This document shows positions 1-8,397 of a stretch of 64,000 bases of DNA, one piece after another. Source of the DNA: Flavobacterium coralii (GTDB lineage: Bacteria; Bacteroidota; Bacteroidia; Flavobacteriales; Flavobacteriaceae); assembly GCF_019891545.1 (NCBI RefSeq), contig NZ_JAHDIU010000009.1, forward strand, positions 62,001-126,000. The letters are read 5' to 3'. The notes beneath the pieces are model-generated. The model made no database searches, was not told the DNA's origin, and worked only from the letters and a program-made list of their open reading frames with translations. The translations under genes were made by a program, and so were the position numbers. Every line of letters begins with the position of its first letter. Positions within the stretch are counted from its first letter, which is position 1.

Positions 1-1
1 T

Positions 2-592
2 AATGTAGCCGATAAGCTAAAAGGGCTCGACGGGCTTTTGGTAGCACCCGGGTTTGGAGAGCGCGGCATAGAAGGTAAAATTGAAACCGTGCGTTACGCA
101 AGGGAAAACAATCTCCCGTTCATGGGGATATGCTTAGGTATGCAAATGGCGGTTATAGAATATTCGCGTAATATATTAGGGCTTAAAGATGCCAATTCTA
201 CCGAGATGAACGCCAGTACGGCTAATCCCGTAATTAATATAATGGAGGAGCAGAAAACCATAACCCAGAAAGGCGGTACCATGCGTCTGGGTTCATGGAA
301 ATGCACACTTGAGGAAGGTTCTCTTGCCCGGAAAATATATGGTGCTGCCCAGATAGAGGAAAGGCACCGCCACCGTTATGAGTTTAACGGTAAGTATCGT
401 GAAGCTTTAGAAAGTGCAGGGCTTAAGGCATCGGGTGTTAACCCTGATACGGGCCTTGTAGAAGTTATAGAGTTGGAAAGCCATCCGTTCTTCATCGGGG
501 TACAATACCACCCGGAATATAAGAGTACGGTAGCCAACCCGCACCCGCTATTTGTGCATTTTGTTAAGGCAGCCGTTGCAGCCAAACGATAA
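2..592 (+). CDS. pyrG: CTP synthase, C-terminal glutaminase part (5' end outside window)
   Basis: This is the end of CTP synthase, which makes CTP from UTP using ammonia released from glutamine. The reading frame is open from base 2, so the gene begins before the window. The visible part is the class I glutamine amidotransferase domain: the nucleophile cysteine sits in GICLGMQ, and the His-Glu of the triad in QYHPEYKS near the end. The sequence FITPF-type synthase part is not present here. Spacing to yidC is 42 bases, and pyrG followed by yidC is a usual flavobacterial order. The call is safe; only the N-terminal synthase domain cannot be inspected. Confidence 0.97.
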   Translation, partial: NVADKLKGLDGLLVAPGFGERGIEGKIETVRYARENNLPFMGICLGMQMAVIEYSRNILGLKDANSTEMNASTANPVINIMEEQKTITQKGGTMRLGSWKCTLEEGSLARKIYGAAQIEERHRHRYEFNGKYREALESAGLKASGVNPDTGLVEVIELESHPFFIGVQYHPEYKSTVANPHPLFVHFVKAAVAAKR

Positions 593-634
593 CAGTTGCA
601 CCAGCAAAAAGAAGAAAACATTTTTATTAAATAG

Positions 635-2533
635 ATGGAAGAAAAAAAGTTAGACATTAAAACCCTTATAGGCTTTGGGTTAATTATGCTTTTGCTGATA
701 TGGATGATTTACAACCAAACGGCAGAACAGGATGCAAAGGCAAGGGAAGAAGAGAAAAAAGAGCAGATAGATAAAATTACGGACAAAACCGTTCCTGAAA
801 ATAATACCGCTACGGCAGTAAAAGATTCGGCAGTAGCAGACTCAGTAACAACAGCCGAAATGAAAAGTGCCCTTGGTGCTTTCGCTTACAGCGTGTCTTT
901 GCCGTCTGCAAAAGGTGGTGTTACAGAAATAGAGAATGAACTTCTTGACCTGAAGGTTTCAAATAAAGGCGGTTATATTACAGCGGCTACCCTTAAAAAC
1001 TTTGAGCAGTTTCATAAAGGCTCAAACCAAAGGGTAGAGCTTATCAATAACAACAACGTTGACTTTAACCTGCAGTTCCAGACTAAAGATAACCGCATAC
1101 TTAATACCCGCGATCTTTATTTTGAGCCGCAGCTAAGCAAGGAAGGTGAAAATACGGTACTTGCCATGCGCCTTAAAGCCGGGCCGCAGCAGTTTTTAGA
1201 ATACCGTTATGTATTGAAGCCTAAAGATTATATGCTTGATTTCAGCATACGCACACAGGGGCTTTCCAATATTGTAAATACGGTAAAACCAATGGGGCTG
1301 GAGTGGCAGCTTAAATCTTTCCGTAACGAAAAGAGTGTTACTTACGAGAACCGTTACACGGAGCTTATTTATGAGTATGAAGAAGGCAAGGATGATTACC
1401 TTGGGCAGGGAAGCAATGAAGCTGAAAAGGCCGATGAGGTTACCTATATTGCCTTTAAGCAGCACTTCTTTACATCGGTACTTTTAACGGATACCCCGTT
1501 TAAAACGGCTGAAATGGTTTCTGAAAACCTTGTAAAGGATGAAAAAGTAGATACTCTTTTCACCAAAAACTTTAAAGCTAACATGCCGCTTGAGTTTAAA
1601 GGAGGAGAGCTTAGCTACAACATGAACTGGTACTACGGCCCGTGCGATTACAAGATATTAAATAACTATGACAGGAACCTTGATGAGATCATGCCACTTG
1701 GCTGGGGTATCTTCGGGTGGATAAACAGGTTTATCTTTATTCCTGCCTATGGTTTACTGAGCAGCTTTATACCTTATGGTATTGCTATTATAATATTTAC
1801 CATACTGGTAAGGCTTTTAATGTCGCCAATTACGTATAAGTCATATCTGTCTCAGGCTAAAATGAAGGTTATACGCCCGGAAATAGCAGAGCTGAACGAG
1901 AAGTATAAGAAAGACCCGATGAAGAAGCAGCAGGAAACCATGAAGCTGTACAGCAAAGCGGGTGTTAGCCCTATGGCGGGCTGCTTACCGGCACTAATGC
2001 AGATTCCGGTATTCTATGCACTCTTCCAGTTCTTCCCGTCTTACTTTGATTTAAGGCAGAAGAGTTTCCTTTGGGCAGACGACCTTTCGTCTTATGACTC
2101 TATTGCACACCTGCCGTTCTACATTCCGTTTTACGGTAACCACGTGAGCCTTTTCCCTATACTGGCATCTGTAGCTATATTCTTTTACATGAAAATGACA
2201 ACAGGCGACCAGAGCATGGCGCAGCCACCACAGGAAGGCATGCCGGATATGAGCAAGATCATGAAGATAATGATATATATTTCACCTGTAATGATGCTTA
2301 TCTTCTTTAATAACTATGCATCAGGATTGAGTTTGTACTATTTTATCTCTAACCTTATTACAATAGGTATCATGTTAGTGATTAAAAACTACATTGTTAA
2401 GGAAGAAAAAGTACACGCCATAATCCAGGAAAATAAAGCTAAGCCTAAAAAGCAGAGCAAATTCCAGAAACGCATGCAGGAAATGATGGAGCAGGCGCAG
2501 GAGCAGCAAAAAGCAAGGCAAAACAAAAAATAA
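635..2533 (+). CDS. yidC: Membrane protein insertase YidC
   Basis: YidC inserts and folds inner-membrane proteins, alone or with the Sec translocon. The 632-residue product has the Gram-negative layout: an N-terminal membrane anchor (about residues 11-27), a low-complexity charged linker, a large periplasmic beta domain (about 90-350), then the conserved insertase core with several membrane segments from about 355 to 590. A very basic, Lys/Gln-rich tail of about 40 residues follows, which in the family helps bind ribosomes. The core contains the PAYGLLSSF and SPMAGCLPALMQIPVFYALF type segments typical of the family. It is followed by a clear intrinsic terminator. Start ATG at 635 gives the expected N-terminal anchor. 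Confidence 0.98.
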   Translation: MEEKKLDIKTLIGFGLIMLLLIWMIYNQTAEQDAKAREEEKKEQIDKITDKTVPENNTATAVKDSAVADSVTTAEMKSALGAFAYSVSLPSAKGGVTEIENELLDLKVSNKGGYITAATLKNFEQFHKGSNQRVELINNNNVDFNLQFQTKDNRILNTRDLYFEPQLSKEGENTVLAMRLKAGPQQFLEYRYVLKPKDYMLDFSIRTQGLSNIVNTVKPMGLEWQLKSFRNEKSVTYENRYTELIYEYEEGKDDYLGQGSNEAEKADEVTYIAFKQHFFTSVLLTDTPFKTAEMVSENLVKDEKVDTLFTKNFKANMPLEFKGGELSYNMNWYYGPCDYKILNNYDRNLDEIMPLGWGIFGWINRFIFIPAYGLLSSFIPYGIAIIIFTILVRLLMSPITYKSYLSQAKMKVIRPEIAELNEKYKKDPMKKQQETMKLYSKAGVSPMAGCLPALMQIPVFYALFQFFPSYFDLRQKSFLWADDLSSYDSIAHLPFYIPFYGNHVSLFPILASVAIFFYMKMTTGDQSMAQPPQEGMPDMSKIMKIMIYISPVMMLIFFNNYASGLSLYYFISNLITIGIMLVIKNYIVKEEKVHAIIQENKAKPKKQSKFQKRMQEMMEQAQEQQKARQNKK

Positions 2534-2540
2534 AAACAAG

Positions 2541-2566
2541 GCACCTCTTTAAGAGGTGCTTTTTTA
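2541..2566 (+). terminator. Intrinsic terminator after yidC
   Basis: A perfect 7-bp stem (GCACCTC/GAGGTGC, extendable to 9 bp across the loop) is followed directly by a run of seven T. It lies 8 bases after the yidC stop and most likely ends the pyrG-yidC transcript. Confidence 0.85.
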
Positions 2567-2627
2567 ATAAGGCACGGGCTTTGCATACTAAATACTATAC
2601 TATCAAGGTTATATAAAAAACTTTTCT

Positions 2628-3332
2628 ATGAAGTCATATTTAGCAATACTCTTTATTTTGTTAACCGGATTATGCTCGGCACAGCAGCAGGCTGTCAATA
2701 AATTTGATGCGCAGGGCAAGCGCCACGGCTTGTGGAAAGGTACTTATGACGACTCTGGCAACCTGCGTTATGAGGGTACTTTTGAGCATGGCAGGGAAAC
2801 CGGTGTTTTTAAATTCTATGAAAATGTAAAGTCGGCTCCTGTAGCGGCAACGCGCGATTTTAGTGCGGGCAACGGAGAATCCTATACTGTATTTTTCGAT
2901 GAAAAGGGCAAGAAGCTAAGCGAAGGCAAAGAGGTTAACCGTTTGCGAGAGGGGGAATGGAAGTTTTACTATCCGGGTAAAAATACTATCATGTCGGTAG
3001 AGTTGTACAGTAAAGGCAAGCTAACAGGGGTAAGGAAGGTATTTTTCCCTTCAGGTTCCCTTGCGGAAGAAGCCCAGTACAAGAACGGCTTGCGAAACGG
3101 CTACTATAAAAAATATACCGAAAAAGGCATTTTGCTGGAAGAATCGGTTTATAAAGATGGAGAGATGCACGGGCCGGCATCTTTTTATAATGGTTCTGGT
3201 GAATTGGAAAGCAAAGGGCAGTACTCCAATAATATTAAAACAGGTGTATGGAAATTTTATGAGCGTGGAAAGCTTGTAAAAGAAGAAGATGTTACCAATA
3301 AAAAAGTTGAGCTGGTACGCCAAAGAGAGTAA
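2628..3332 (+). CDS. Secreted MORN-repeat (YwqK-like) protein
   Basis: The 234-residue product starts with a signal peptide (cleavage after about residue 18, LCSA-QQQ) and then carries tandem MORN_2 repeats, visible as recurring G-x-W-K-F-Y and E-G-x-F/Y-x-x-G units across about residues 30-220. Such proteins are often labelled YwqK-family antitoxin, but a signal peptide makes a cytoplasmic antitoxin role unlikely, and no toxin gene is next to it. MORN repeats in Bacteroidota exported proteins are thought to mediate protein or surface contacts; the actual function is unknown. It lies between yidC and mnmA with its own upstream gap of 61 bases past the terminator. Confidence 0.85.
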   Translation: MKSYLAILFILLTGLCSAQQQAVNKFDAQGKRHGLWKGTYDDSGNLRYEGTFEHGRETGVFKFYENVKSAPVAATRDFSAGNGESYTVFFDEKGKKLSEGKEVNRLREGEWKFYYPGKNTIMSVELYSKGKLTGVRKVFFPSGSLAEEAQYKNGLRNGYYKKYTEKGILLEESVYKDGEMHGPASFYNGSGELESKGQYSNNIKTGVWKFYERGKLVKEEDVTNKKVELVRQRE

Positions 3333-3348
3333 AATGTAAAATTTGCCG

Positions 3349-3356
3349 TACCTTTG
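3349..3356 (+). promoter_or_regulatory. Candidate -7 box for mnmA
   Basis: TACCTTTG matches the Bacteroidota -7 consensus TAnnTTTG. It lies 28 bases before the mnmA ATG, the same geometry as other start-proximal boxes in this window. No convincing -33 TTTG is seen at the usual spacing. Confidence 0.5.
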
Positions 3357-3384
3357 CACTGTTTTACAGCAGATTTTTTAGAAG

Positions 3385-4572
3385 ATGAAACGTGTAGTAG
3401 TTGGTTTATCGGGAGGAGTTGACAGCAGTGTGGCAGCATACCTGCTTATGGAGCAGGGTTATGAGGTTATAGGGCTGTTCATGAAAAACTGGCATGATGA
3501 TTCGGTAACCATATCAGATGAATGCCCGTGGCTTGAAGACAGTAATGATGCACTTCTTGTTGCTGAAAAGCTGGGCATACCTTTCCAGACAGTAGATCTT
3601 AGCGAACAATATAAAGAACGTATTGTTGATTATATGTTCAACGAGTACGAAAAAGGCAGGACACCAAACCCTGACGTGCTTTGCAATCGCGAAATAAAGT
3701 TCGACGTTTTCATGAAAATTGCCCTTAGCCTGGGTGCAGACTATGTGGCAACAGGGCATTATTGCCGTAAAGACACTATAATACAAGACGGAAAAGAAGT
3801 GCACCGCCTGCTTGCGGGTGTAGATGCTAATAAAGACCAGTCCTACTTTTTGTGCCAGCTATCGCAGGAACAACTGGGTAAAGCGCTTTTCCCTATAGGG
3901 GAGCTTACCAAGCCCCAGGTGCGCGAAATCGCCGCTAAAATGGAACTGGTTACCGCCGAGAAAAAAGACTCGCAGGGGCTTTGTTTTATCGGTAAAGTAC
4001 GCCTGCCTGAATTTCTTCAGCAACAGCTTCAGCCAAAAGAGGGTACTATCTATGAAGTGAATGCTGATTCGGATGCATATAAAACCGAAAAACCTGCATT
4101 TACCTCTGTAAAAGAACAATTAGCTTTCGAGGCTAAAAATATAGCTTATACTCCCGATATGGGTAAAGTAGTGGGGCGCCACCAGGGGGCACATTATTAT
4201 ACTATTGGGCAGCGTAAAGGCTTAAACGTAGGCGGTACAAAAGAACCGCTGTTTATCATCGCTACAGATGTAGAGAGCAATGCTATATATACAGGGCAGG
4301 GGCACAGCCATCCGGGCTTGTTTCGCAAAGCGTTGTTTATCCAGGAAAGCGAAATACACTGGGTACGGGAAGACCTTGCACTTAAAGATGGCGAAACCAT
4401 GGATGTAATGGTACGCATACGCTACAGGCAGCCGCTTCAAAAAGCTACACTGCATAAGTTTGATAATGGTATGTATATATCTTTTGAGCAGCCGCAAAGT
4501 GCCATTACAGAAGGCCAGTTTGCCGCATGGCATATTAACGATGAACTTATTGGCAGCGGGGTAATATCCTAA
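3385..4572 (+). CDS. mnmA: tRNA-specific 2-thiouridylase MnmA
   Basis: MnmA puts sulfur on C2 of the wobble uridine U34 in tRNA-Lys, -Glu and -Gln. The 395-residue product opens with the ATP-binding PP-loop (GLSGGVDSS, residues 8-16). The two catalytic cysteines are present: Cys100 in [11 protein letters not shown] and Cys200 in SQGLCFIGK, so persulfide transfer should work as in the Escherichia coli enzyme. The C-terminal beta-barrel part runs from about residue 250. An insert around residues 215-245 is typical for Bacteroidota. Another enzyme of the same U34 pathway, MnmD, is encoded at 17.4 kb. Start ATG immediately precedes the PP-loop strand. Confidence 0.97.
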   Translation: MKRVVVGLSGGVDSSVAAYLLMEQGYEVIGLFMKNWHDDSVTISDECPWLEDSNDALLVAEKLGIPFQTVDLSEQYKERIVDYMFNEYEKGRTPNPDVLCNREIKFDVFMKIALSLGADYVATGHYCRKDTIIQDGKEVHRLLAGVDANKDQSYFLCQLSQEQLGKALFPIGELTKPQVREIAAKMELVTAEKKDSQGLCFIGKVRLPEFLQQQLQPKEGTIYEVNADSDAYKTEKPAFTSVKEQLAFEAKNIAYTPDMGKVVGRHQGAHYYTIGQRKGLNVGGTKEPLFIIATDVESNAIYTGQGHSHPGLFRKALFIQESEIHWVREDLALKDGETMDVMVRIRYRQPLQKATLHKFDNGMYISFEQPQSAITEGQFAAWHINDELIGSGVIS

Positions 4573-4652
4573 TCTTGTAATATAATACTGCAATTATGTA
4601 ATTTTGAAGGTATATTTTTTTCATAACTTGTTGGTTAACAAATCACCACATT

Positions 4653-5009
4653 ATGAAAATTATTAACCCAAAACTTCACGCAGTGCTCGACTACATTACT
4701 GTTATTTTTCTGCTTGCGGCACCGGAGCTGTTTAACCTGCCCGAAATGACGGCTATGTTTACCTATGTGCTTGCCTGCGTCCATTTTCTGCTCACCATTA
4801 TTACCAACTTTGAATTTGGGTTAATAAAATGGCTGCCTTTCCGTGTGCATGGATACATAGAGCTTGTAGTAGCTTTTGCGCTTGTTTTTGCTTCTTTTTA
4901 TCTGGGCAGTACAGATGGTGTTTTTTCAAGGAACTTTTATCTCATTTTTGCGGCCATAATACTTATTGTTTTTATACTGACCGATTTCAGGCACTCAAAA
5001 GCAGATTAG
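4653..5009 (+). CDS. Small four-helix integral membrane protein (SPW-repeat-like)
   Basis: The 118-residue product is almost entirely hydrophobic with four predicted membrane helices (about residues 12-27, 34-52, 66-84 and 93-112). Its short loops and the N-terminal NPKLHAVLDY stretch resemble SPW-repeat-like membrane proteins of Bacteroidota. No catalytic motif is seen and the function is unknown. It stands 80 bases after mnmA and may be transcribed alone, since no terminator was found between them. Confidence 0.75.
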   Translation: MKIINPKLHAVLDYITVIFLLAAPELFNLPEMTAMFTYVLACVHFLLTIITNFEFGLIKWLPFRVHGYIELVVAFALVFASFYLGSTDGVFSRNFYLIFAAIILIVFILTDFRHSKAD

Positions 5010-5063
5010 CAACGTTTTACTCTTTTGTGATAAATGGGTATCTTGCAACTTATTTGCAAACTG

Positions 5064-5708
5064 ATGTATTATAACCTGCATACCCATAATTATACTGCCG
5101 ATAAAAATGTTTTAGAAGTAGTGAACCGTTACCCGTATGAAGAGGCAGACGTGCCTTACTTTTCAACGGGTATTCATCCGTGGTACATTCAGGAAGATAA
5201 GATACAACAACATTTAGCTATTATAGAACAGCGGCTGGCAATGCCCAACTGCCTCGCATTAGGCGAGTGCGGGCTTGATAAGCGTATTGATATTCCATTG
5301 CAATTGCAGCAGTCTGTTTTTGAAAAACAACTGCTTTTAGCAAAAAAATATAATAAACCCGTAATTTTGCACCTTGTTGCAGCTTATGCCGAACTGATAG
5401 CAATTACAGATGCCATTAAACCCGGTGTACCAATTATTGTGCATGGGTTTTCTAAAAACAGGGAGGTTGCCAAACAATTGCTTGATAAAGGTTTTTACCT
5501 GTCTTTCGGGAAATACCTGTTACGAAATGAGGGACTTTCAGAGGTTTTGAAGTATGTGCCTGATGATTGTTTTTTTCTTGAAACAGATACGATTGAAGAG
5601 GGTATAGCCGATGTATATAATAAGGCAGCGGTGGCTAAAGGTGTAAGTGTACAAACGATAATTGAGATAACACAGAATAATTTTAAAAAGGTTTTTAGTA
5701 ATGGCTGA
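5064..5708 (+). CDS. TatD-family metal-dependent hydrolase
   Basis: The product belongs to the TatD family of metal-dependent DNases/hydrolases with a TIM-barrel fold. Metal ligands are visible in order: HTH near the N-terminus, the Glu in LGECGLDK, His in VILH, His in IIVHGF, and Asp in LETDT. I chose the ATG at 5064, which starts MYYNLHTHN as in homologues; an in-frame ATG at 5034 would add ten residues with no family support. At 214 residues it is somewhat short for TatD (usually 250-260), typical of the compact Bacteroidota version. It overlaps tcdA by 8 bases, so the two are translationally coupled. Confidence 0.93.
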   Translation: MYYNLHTHNYTADKNVLEVVNRYPYEEADVPYFSTGIHPWYIQEDKIQQHLAIIEQRLAMPNCLALGECGLDKRIDIPLQLQQSVFEKQLLLAKKYNKPVILHLVAAYAELIAITDAIKPGVPIIVHGFSKNREVAKQLLDKGFYLSFGKYLLRNEGLSEVLKYVPDDCFFLETDTIEEGIADVYNKAAVAKGVSVQTIIEITQNNFKKVFSNG

Positions 5709-6417
5709 ATGGACGGAGCGCGCCGAGCTTTTATTTAAGAAAGAAGGACTTGACAAGTTAAAGAATTCGCATGTACTGGTTGTAGGTATGGGCGGGGTTG
5801 GCTCTTTTGCAGCCGAGTTTGTTGCAAGGGCAGGTGTAGGTAAAATGACAATAGTTGATGGCGATGTAGTAGATATTACCAACATTAACAGGCAATTGCC
5901 CGCATTACATTCTACAATAGGTAAGCCAAAAGTTGATATTGTGGGCGACAGGCTCATGGATATAAACCCTAAGCTGGAACTTATCAGGATAAAAGAATTT
6001 TTATCACCTGAGCGTGCCTATGAGCTGGTTACGAAAGATTATGACTATGTAATGGACTGCATAGATAGCATAACCCCTAAGCTGAATTTAATCATGTCTG
6101 CAAAAAGGCAGAAGGTAAAGATTATCAGCAACATGGGCGCGGGCGGTAAATTTGAAGCGGCTAAAGTTAAGGTTTCTGATATTGGTAAAACTGAATATTG
6201 CCCACTTGCCAAAACCATACGCAAAAGATTGCGCAAAGAAGGTATTTCGGGTGGAGTTAAAGTAGTTTTCTCTTCGGAACGTGCTGATGAAACCAGCCTA
6301 AAAATGACCGACGGAAGCAACTTTAAAAAGTCGTTTTATGGCACCAATAGCTGGATGCCTGCATTATTTGGGCTACACGCTGCCGAAACGGTAGTAAAAT
6401 ACCTTATTAAAAAATAA
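5701..6417 (+). CDS. tcdA: tRNA threonylcarbamoyladenosine dehydratase
   Basis: TcdA is an E1/ThiF-like enzyme that cyclises N6-threonylcarbamoyladenosine at position 37 of tRNA to the hydantoin form, using ATP. The 238-residue protein shows the Rossmann loop GMGGVGSFAAE (about residues 29-39), the VDGD strand, the NINRQ motif and a C-terminal part with NSWMPALFG. It overlaps the tatD-like gene by 8 bases, a pairing common in flavobacteria. Length and motifs match TcdA rather than ThiF or MoeB, which have extra zinc-binding cysteines that are missing here. Confidence 0.95.
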   Translation: MAEWTERAELLFKKEGLDKLKNSHVLVVGMGGVGSFAAEFVARAGVGKMTIVDGDVVDITNINRQLPALHSTIGKPKVDIVGDRLMDINPKLELIRIKEFLSPERAYELVTKDYDYVMDCIDSITPKLNLIMSAKRQKVKIISNMGAGGKFEAAKVKVSDIGKTEYCPLAKTIRKRLRKEGISGGVKVVFSSERADETSLKMTDGSNFKKSFYGTNSWMPALFGLHAAETVVKYLIKK

Positions 6418-6751
6418 AATGTTAATATATCAGTTGGTTTGTTAATAACTTTTAATGCTAATAAAACAGATAATATTCTAAATTTGAATGCCTTATGAAA
6501 GGATTATAGTTAAAGTGAGTGTTAACTATTTACATATTTCACCATGAATTGGATAACTATGTAAAAGTATGCGATTTAAATTTGCAGGTGCATTCGAAAG
6601 AAAAACTGATGGAAGCACAATAAAAAAATGGGAACTTACTTTTTCTCTTGGACTATCGTTTATTAGTAAACTATTTAAGTAACAATGAACCCGCGAAATT
6701 CAAGCGGGTTCATTGTTATATATATAATAGGAAATATGTTGTCAATGCTAC
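6418..6751. other. 334-base gap without a recognisable gene
   Basis: No protein-coding frame longer than about 20 codons starts here with family support. A TAAATTTG (-7-like) box occurs at 6479-6486, and a strong palindrome at 6681-6717 closes the region, so a short non-coding transcript of about 200 bases is possible but not shown. Composition is AT-rich like other intergenic regions of the window. Confidence 0.5.
6681..6717. terminator. Perfect 14-bp palindrome, likely bidirectional terminator
   Basis: AACAATGAACCCGC and its exact reverse complement enclose a 9-base loop. It lies between the convergent tcdA (+) and SRPBCC/GyrI (-) genes, 35 bases beyond the latter's stop. Neither side has a long T-run, so termination strength is uncertain. 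Confidence 0.65.
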
Positions 6752-7927
6752 CTAATCATCTATAGTAGTAGGATTTGACTCTAATCTATTATTAATAGTT
6801 GAGGTATCTTGATTTGATTTACCTGTAATTCTTACAGGAATTGTAGCGGGTCGTGGAGGTGGTGATACCAAAGGTTCAGTCACTATTGGTGGTATTGCAA
6901 GCGTATCAACAGGTTTACCTATGGGGAAATAAATATCGGTTATCCATTTAGATGGCTGCCTTGTTTGCTGCATGTTTACAGAATATACTTCTACATATTG
7001 ACCTGTAGTATTAAGTTCCATTTGCTTTTCTGCAATGTGGCTGTAGGCTTTATTCCATGCTTCCTTAAGGTGGGAGTAATCTCCGTTAAGTGTTGTTTTA
7101 AGCGCTGTAAACGATTTTAGCTCGCCACCAACAAATTCACTGCCCGGCGCTGTAAATATCTCTTCTTTAAGCGGTATGCAAATAGTATAGGCAGCGCTGT
7201 TATTAAGCCTGTCATATTTATCATATACAACAAACGGCACACCGTTTTTACCCATGTTATTGGCTTTTACAAAGCTCAGCAGCCTTGGTATTACCGTTGC
7301 CACGCGTTGGTTAATACCGTTTATACTGCTTGTGGTAGGGTAGCCAATATAATAAGCATCTTTTTTTACAGCCTTTCCTTTAATGGCAACAGAATAATTG
7401 TTAATCTCATTCGTAAGGAAGGTTTTAAGCTTTTGCAGCCCGTTTTGCAGTGCCGACTCAATCTGTTCTTCTGTGCCGCCGTTTAGCAATGCATAGGCTT
7501 TCTCTGTAAAAGACAAATTACCCTTTAGTCTTACGCTTACTTTTGTGCTGTTAAGGGTATCTTTAAATGTCCAATAAATTTTACTTGTATTGGTTCCTGT
7601 TGCCGAACTCTGTACTATAGAGTCAAGATCTTTAATTTTTAAAGTCTTTATCTCACCTTCATTTTCACCTGTTTTCCAGTAGGCATAAGCTCCGGGGCCG
7701 GATGTGGTATCAGAAAATGTATAAACCGTAGTGGTGTCTGTATCGGTTAGTATATTTATATTATTCCAGTTAGAATAATCGTTTATATAATTAAAAAGCG
7801 ATGCGCGTGGTATGTTTATTACTTTTTCCTCCTTTATATCATAACTGCCTGCCTGTGTTGCCACAAATACAATAAGGGCTACAGCAGCAAGCAGCAGGAG
7901 CAGGAAAATATACTTAACAATTTTCAT
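6752..7927 (-). CDS. Membrane-anchored SRPBCC plus GyrI-like effector-binding protein
   Basis: The 391-residue product begins with one membrane segment (about residues 5-24), followed by an SRPBCC/START-like ligand-binding domain (about 35-175; motif SLFNYINDYSNW is typical) and then a GyrI-like/AraC effector-binding domain (about 180-345; FVVYDKYDRL and CIPLKEE motifs). The C-terminal tail of about 45 residues is rich in Pro, Thr and Ser. Both domains bind small hydrophobic ligands in other families, but the anchor suggests periplasmic display rather than transcription control. It lies 78 bases downstream of an envelope lipoprotein operon and may be its last gene. The true substrate is unknown. 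Confidence 0.8.
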   Translation of the reverse strand: MKIVKYIFLLLLLAAVALIVFVATQAGSYDIKEEKVINIPRASLFNYINDYSNWNNINILTDTDTTTVYTFSDTTSGPGAYAYWKTGENEGEIKTLKIKDLDSIVQSSATGTNTSKIYWTFKDTLNSTKVSVRLKGNLSFTEKAYALLNGGTEEQIESALQNGLQKLKTFLTNEINNYSVAIKGKAVKKDAYYIGYPTTSSINGINQRVATVIPRLLSFVKANNMGKNGVPFVVYDKYDRLNNSAAYTICIPLKEEIFTAPGSEFVGGELKSFTALKTTLNGDYSHLKEAWNKAYSHIAEKQMELNTTGQYVEVYSVNMQQTRQPSKWITDIYFPIGKPVDTLAIPPIVTEPLVSPPPRPATIPVRITGKSNQDTSTINNRLESNPTTIDD

Positions 7928-8005
7928 AAAAACGAAAATTTATATTTTCCTGTAAAAATATAAATATTTCCTGTAAGAAACTAACGCTGTTAACAGGCGT
8001 TTTCT

Positions 8006-8395
8006 TTAGCCTTTACTGTCATCACAATCTACAAAATCCTCAGGGTAGGGAGAGAGGCTCAGTTTATCAACAATCAGGTAAATATCTTCCTCTTTGGTAT
8101 ACACATCTATTACATCACTTAATTTGCTGCCGTATAACGTTTTGCGGTGCGTTGTTATAGTGTGTTCCTGTATTTTATCTGTAATATTATAATTGAACGA
8201 AACCAACCCCGCATAATCATTACGCAGCTGAACCTGCCAGTGGTGCTGGCTGCCATGTTTGCCAACATACTTCATGCGGAATGATATCTTGCTGTAGCAA
8301 CTTGTCTTCTCCCAGTTGTCCCAGCCACCTTCGGTTTGTGCATTTGCAGCAAGGCATAACAGTAGGGCAGCGGTAAGTGCAAATATCTTTTTCAT
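8006..8395 (-). CDS. Small secreted protein of unknown function
   Basis: The 129-residue product has a signal peptide ending near residue 19 (AANA-QTEGG) and a compact body with two or three cysteines (in SCYSK and DCDD), likely beta-rich. I do not recognise a family. Its start lies 2 bases after the stop of the COG3014-type lipoprotein gene, so the two are certainly co-transcribed and probably work together in the periplasm or outer membrane. By position it is where a YcfL-like gene sits in related proteobacterial clusters, but sequence similarity to YcfL is not evident to me. Confidence 0.75.
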   Translation of the reverse strand: MKKIFALTAALLLCLAANAQTEGGWDNWEKTSCYSKISFRMKYVGKHGSQHHWQVQLRNDYAGLVSFNYNITDKIQEHTITTHRKTLYGSKLSDVIDVYTKEEDIYLIVDKLSLSPYPEDFVDCDDSKG

Positions 8396-8397
8396 GG

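Noticed and set aside
2628-3332. Toxin-antitoxin system suggested by the YwqK-family label
   Set aside because: The product is exported and has no partner toxin gene nearby.
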